Positions 5,474 to 6,126 of a DNA stretch of 6,126 nucleotides are shown here, in pieces. This stretch comes from Nitrospinota bacterium (GTDB lineage: Bacteria; Nitrospinota; Nitrospinia; UBA9942), in the NCBI GenBank assembly GCA_016200365.1, contig JACQEW010000229.1, forward strand, positions 1-6,126, written 5' to 3'. Numbering within the stretch: position 1 is the stretch's first letter; each line of letters opens with the position of its first letter. Both the position numbers and the translations under genes were made by a program. The notes below the pieces were generated by a model. It was given only the letters and a program-made list of their open reading frames with translations. It did not search any database and was not told where the DNA came from.

Positions 5474-5986
5474 ATGAAGGTAAAAATAGCATTATCACTG
5501 ATATTTCTGATTGCCCTGTCAGCCGTAGGAATAAACTGCGGCTCGAGTAAGGCAGATAAGATTACAGGTCCCAGCACTTCCGGAAGTCCTTCTTATCAGG
5601 GTAATGCCCTGGACATCACGAGCAGTAAGAGCAAAATTGGTGTGGGGGAGACTGCTACTATAACTACAACAATTTATAATACAGGAACATATACTGACCC
5701 AGATGGTAACCTTACTACTGCTTTAAGAGGTGATAAAGGTAAATATCAATGTAATACTACAGGAACAGATACGACTATAAGTGTGGCATATACGATAAAT
5801 ACCTATGGAACGATTTCGGCGACATCTTCATCGGCAACCATAAAAGGCTCAACCTCAACCACATGCACAGAAAGCTGGACTACCTATTATTTTACTATCA
5901 CCCTCACAAGTGTAAAGACTGGGACTGTAGCAATTACCGCCACCCGCTTTGACATGCAAAAGACAATCTATGTGGATGTAGAGTAA
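5474..5986 (+). CDS. Predicted exported or lipid-anchored Ig-like protein, function unknown
   Basis: I do not recognise this gene. From ATG 5474 it encodes 170 residues; using ATG 5462 would add MEKA. A short positive n-region and hydrophobic core (about 5-18) lead to GINC at Cys22, followed by GSSK. This looks like a lipoprotein end, but Asn at -1 and Gly at -3 depart from the usual lipobox, so cleavage by signal peptidase I is possible. After a Ser/Gly/Pro linker, residues from about 50 form a Thr/Ser-rich, beta-strand-like domain opening SKSKIGVGETATITTTIYNT and ending TGTVAITATRF ... IYVDVE. That is the pattern of bacterial Ig-like (Big) domains. Two further Cys (YQCNTT and TTCTES) could form a disulfide. 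Its position after pilQ-aroB may be chance; a surface or pilus-related role is only a guess. Confidence 0.75.
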   Translation: MKVKIALSLIFLIALSAVGINCGSSKADKITGPSTSGSPSYQGNALDITSSKSKIGVGETATITTTIYNTGTYTDPDGNLTTALRGDKGKYQCNTTGTDTTISVAYTINTYGTISATSSSATIKGSTSTTCTESWTTYYFTITLTSVKTGTVAITATRFDMQKTIYVDVE

Positions 5987-6009
5987 CGGTCTGTCTTTTA
6001 AGTCACCCC

Positions 6010-6126
6010 ATGAAATCAAATAAACACATTGCAGTATTTATAGATAGGGATGGGACTGTAAGCGAAGAGGTTGGATATTTGAGGAATATAGCACACCTTA
6101 AACTTATCAAAGGCTCTGCCGATGCA
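6010..6126 (+). CDS. gmhB: HAD-family phosphatase, probably D,D-heptose 1,7-bisphosphate phosphatase (3' partial)
   Basis: The 39 visible residues begin MKSNKHIAVFIDRDGTVSEE and continue VGYLRNIAHLKLIKGSADA. The HAD motif I is DRDGT (D12 nucleophile, D14 acid/base), and the following VGYL plus a LIKG-A pattern matches GmhB, which removes the 7-phosphate in ADP-heptose synthesis for LPS core. The related histidinol-phosphatase domain of HisB shares this motif and cannot be excluded, because the zinc-loop Cys residues lie beyond the window. No clear Shine-Dalgarno sequence is visible before the ATG, and no other in-frame ATG lies between the previous stop and 6010. The start is 23 bases after the preceding gene, consistent with co-transcription. 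Confidence 0.75.
   Translation, partial: MKSNKHIAVFIDRDGTVSEEVGYLRNIAHLKLIKGSADA

Overview
The window carries one strand-uniform gene block (all genes on +) from a Gram-negative bacterium: the 3' part of a type IV pilus alignment/secretin operon (pilO, pilP, pilQ), followed by aroB, a small predicted exported or lipid-anchored protein, and the first 39 codons of a HAD-family phosphatase resembling GmhB. A secretin, a PilP-type protein and a probable heptose-phosphate phosphatase all imply an outer membrane with LPS. Moderate-to-low GC, AAA/ATA-rich codon use and the many short palindromic or heptameric repeats recall uncultured Nitrospirota or Desulfobacterota-like genomes. That placement is an impression only; no marker gene here settles it.

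Layout: 2-613 pilO (5' end outside the window); 614-721 spacer with a hairpin repeat; 722-1831 pilP, much longer than usual because of an extra N-terminal domain; 1838-4072 pilQ, whose start codon and signal peptide lie in heptanucleotide tandem repeats; 4073-4169 spacer with a heptamer-built hairpin; 4170-5354 aroB, with two in-frame palindromic insertions; 5355-5461 spacer with a branched palindromic repeat; 5474-5986 a predicted exported Ig-like protein; 6010-6126 gmhB-like gene running off the right edge. No convincing terminator or promoter is visible between the genes, so the block could be one transcript.

How it works together: PilO (inner-membrane alignment partner of PilN) connects to PilP (normally an inner-membrane lipoprotein), which docks on the periplasmic N0 domain of the PilQ secretin, through which the pilus crosses the outer membrane. 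AroB (3-dehydroquinate synthase, shikimate pathway) is a common passenger next to pilQ; here aroK is not between them.

The most notable signal is not a new gene but the density and placement of repeats. Every spacer of about 100 bp carries a different palindromic or heptameric repeat, and three coding places have taken up such repeats in frame: the pilQ signal peptide, an N-terminal loop of AroB and a C-terminal loop of AroB. The AroB cases resemble in principle the protein-coding palindromic elements of Rickettsia, and the heptamers resemble the short tandemly repeated repetitive sequences of cyanobacteria. Whether these are the same families cannot be told from this window.
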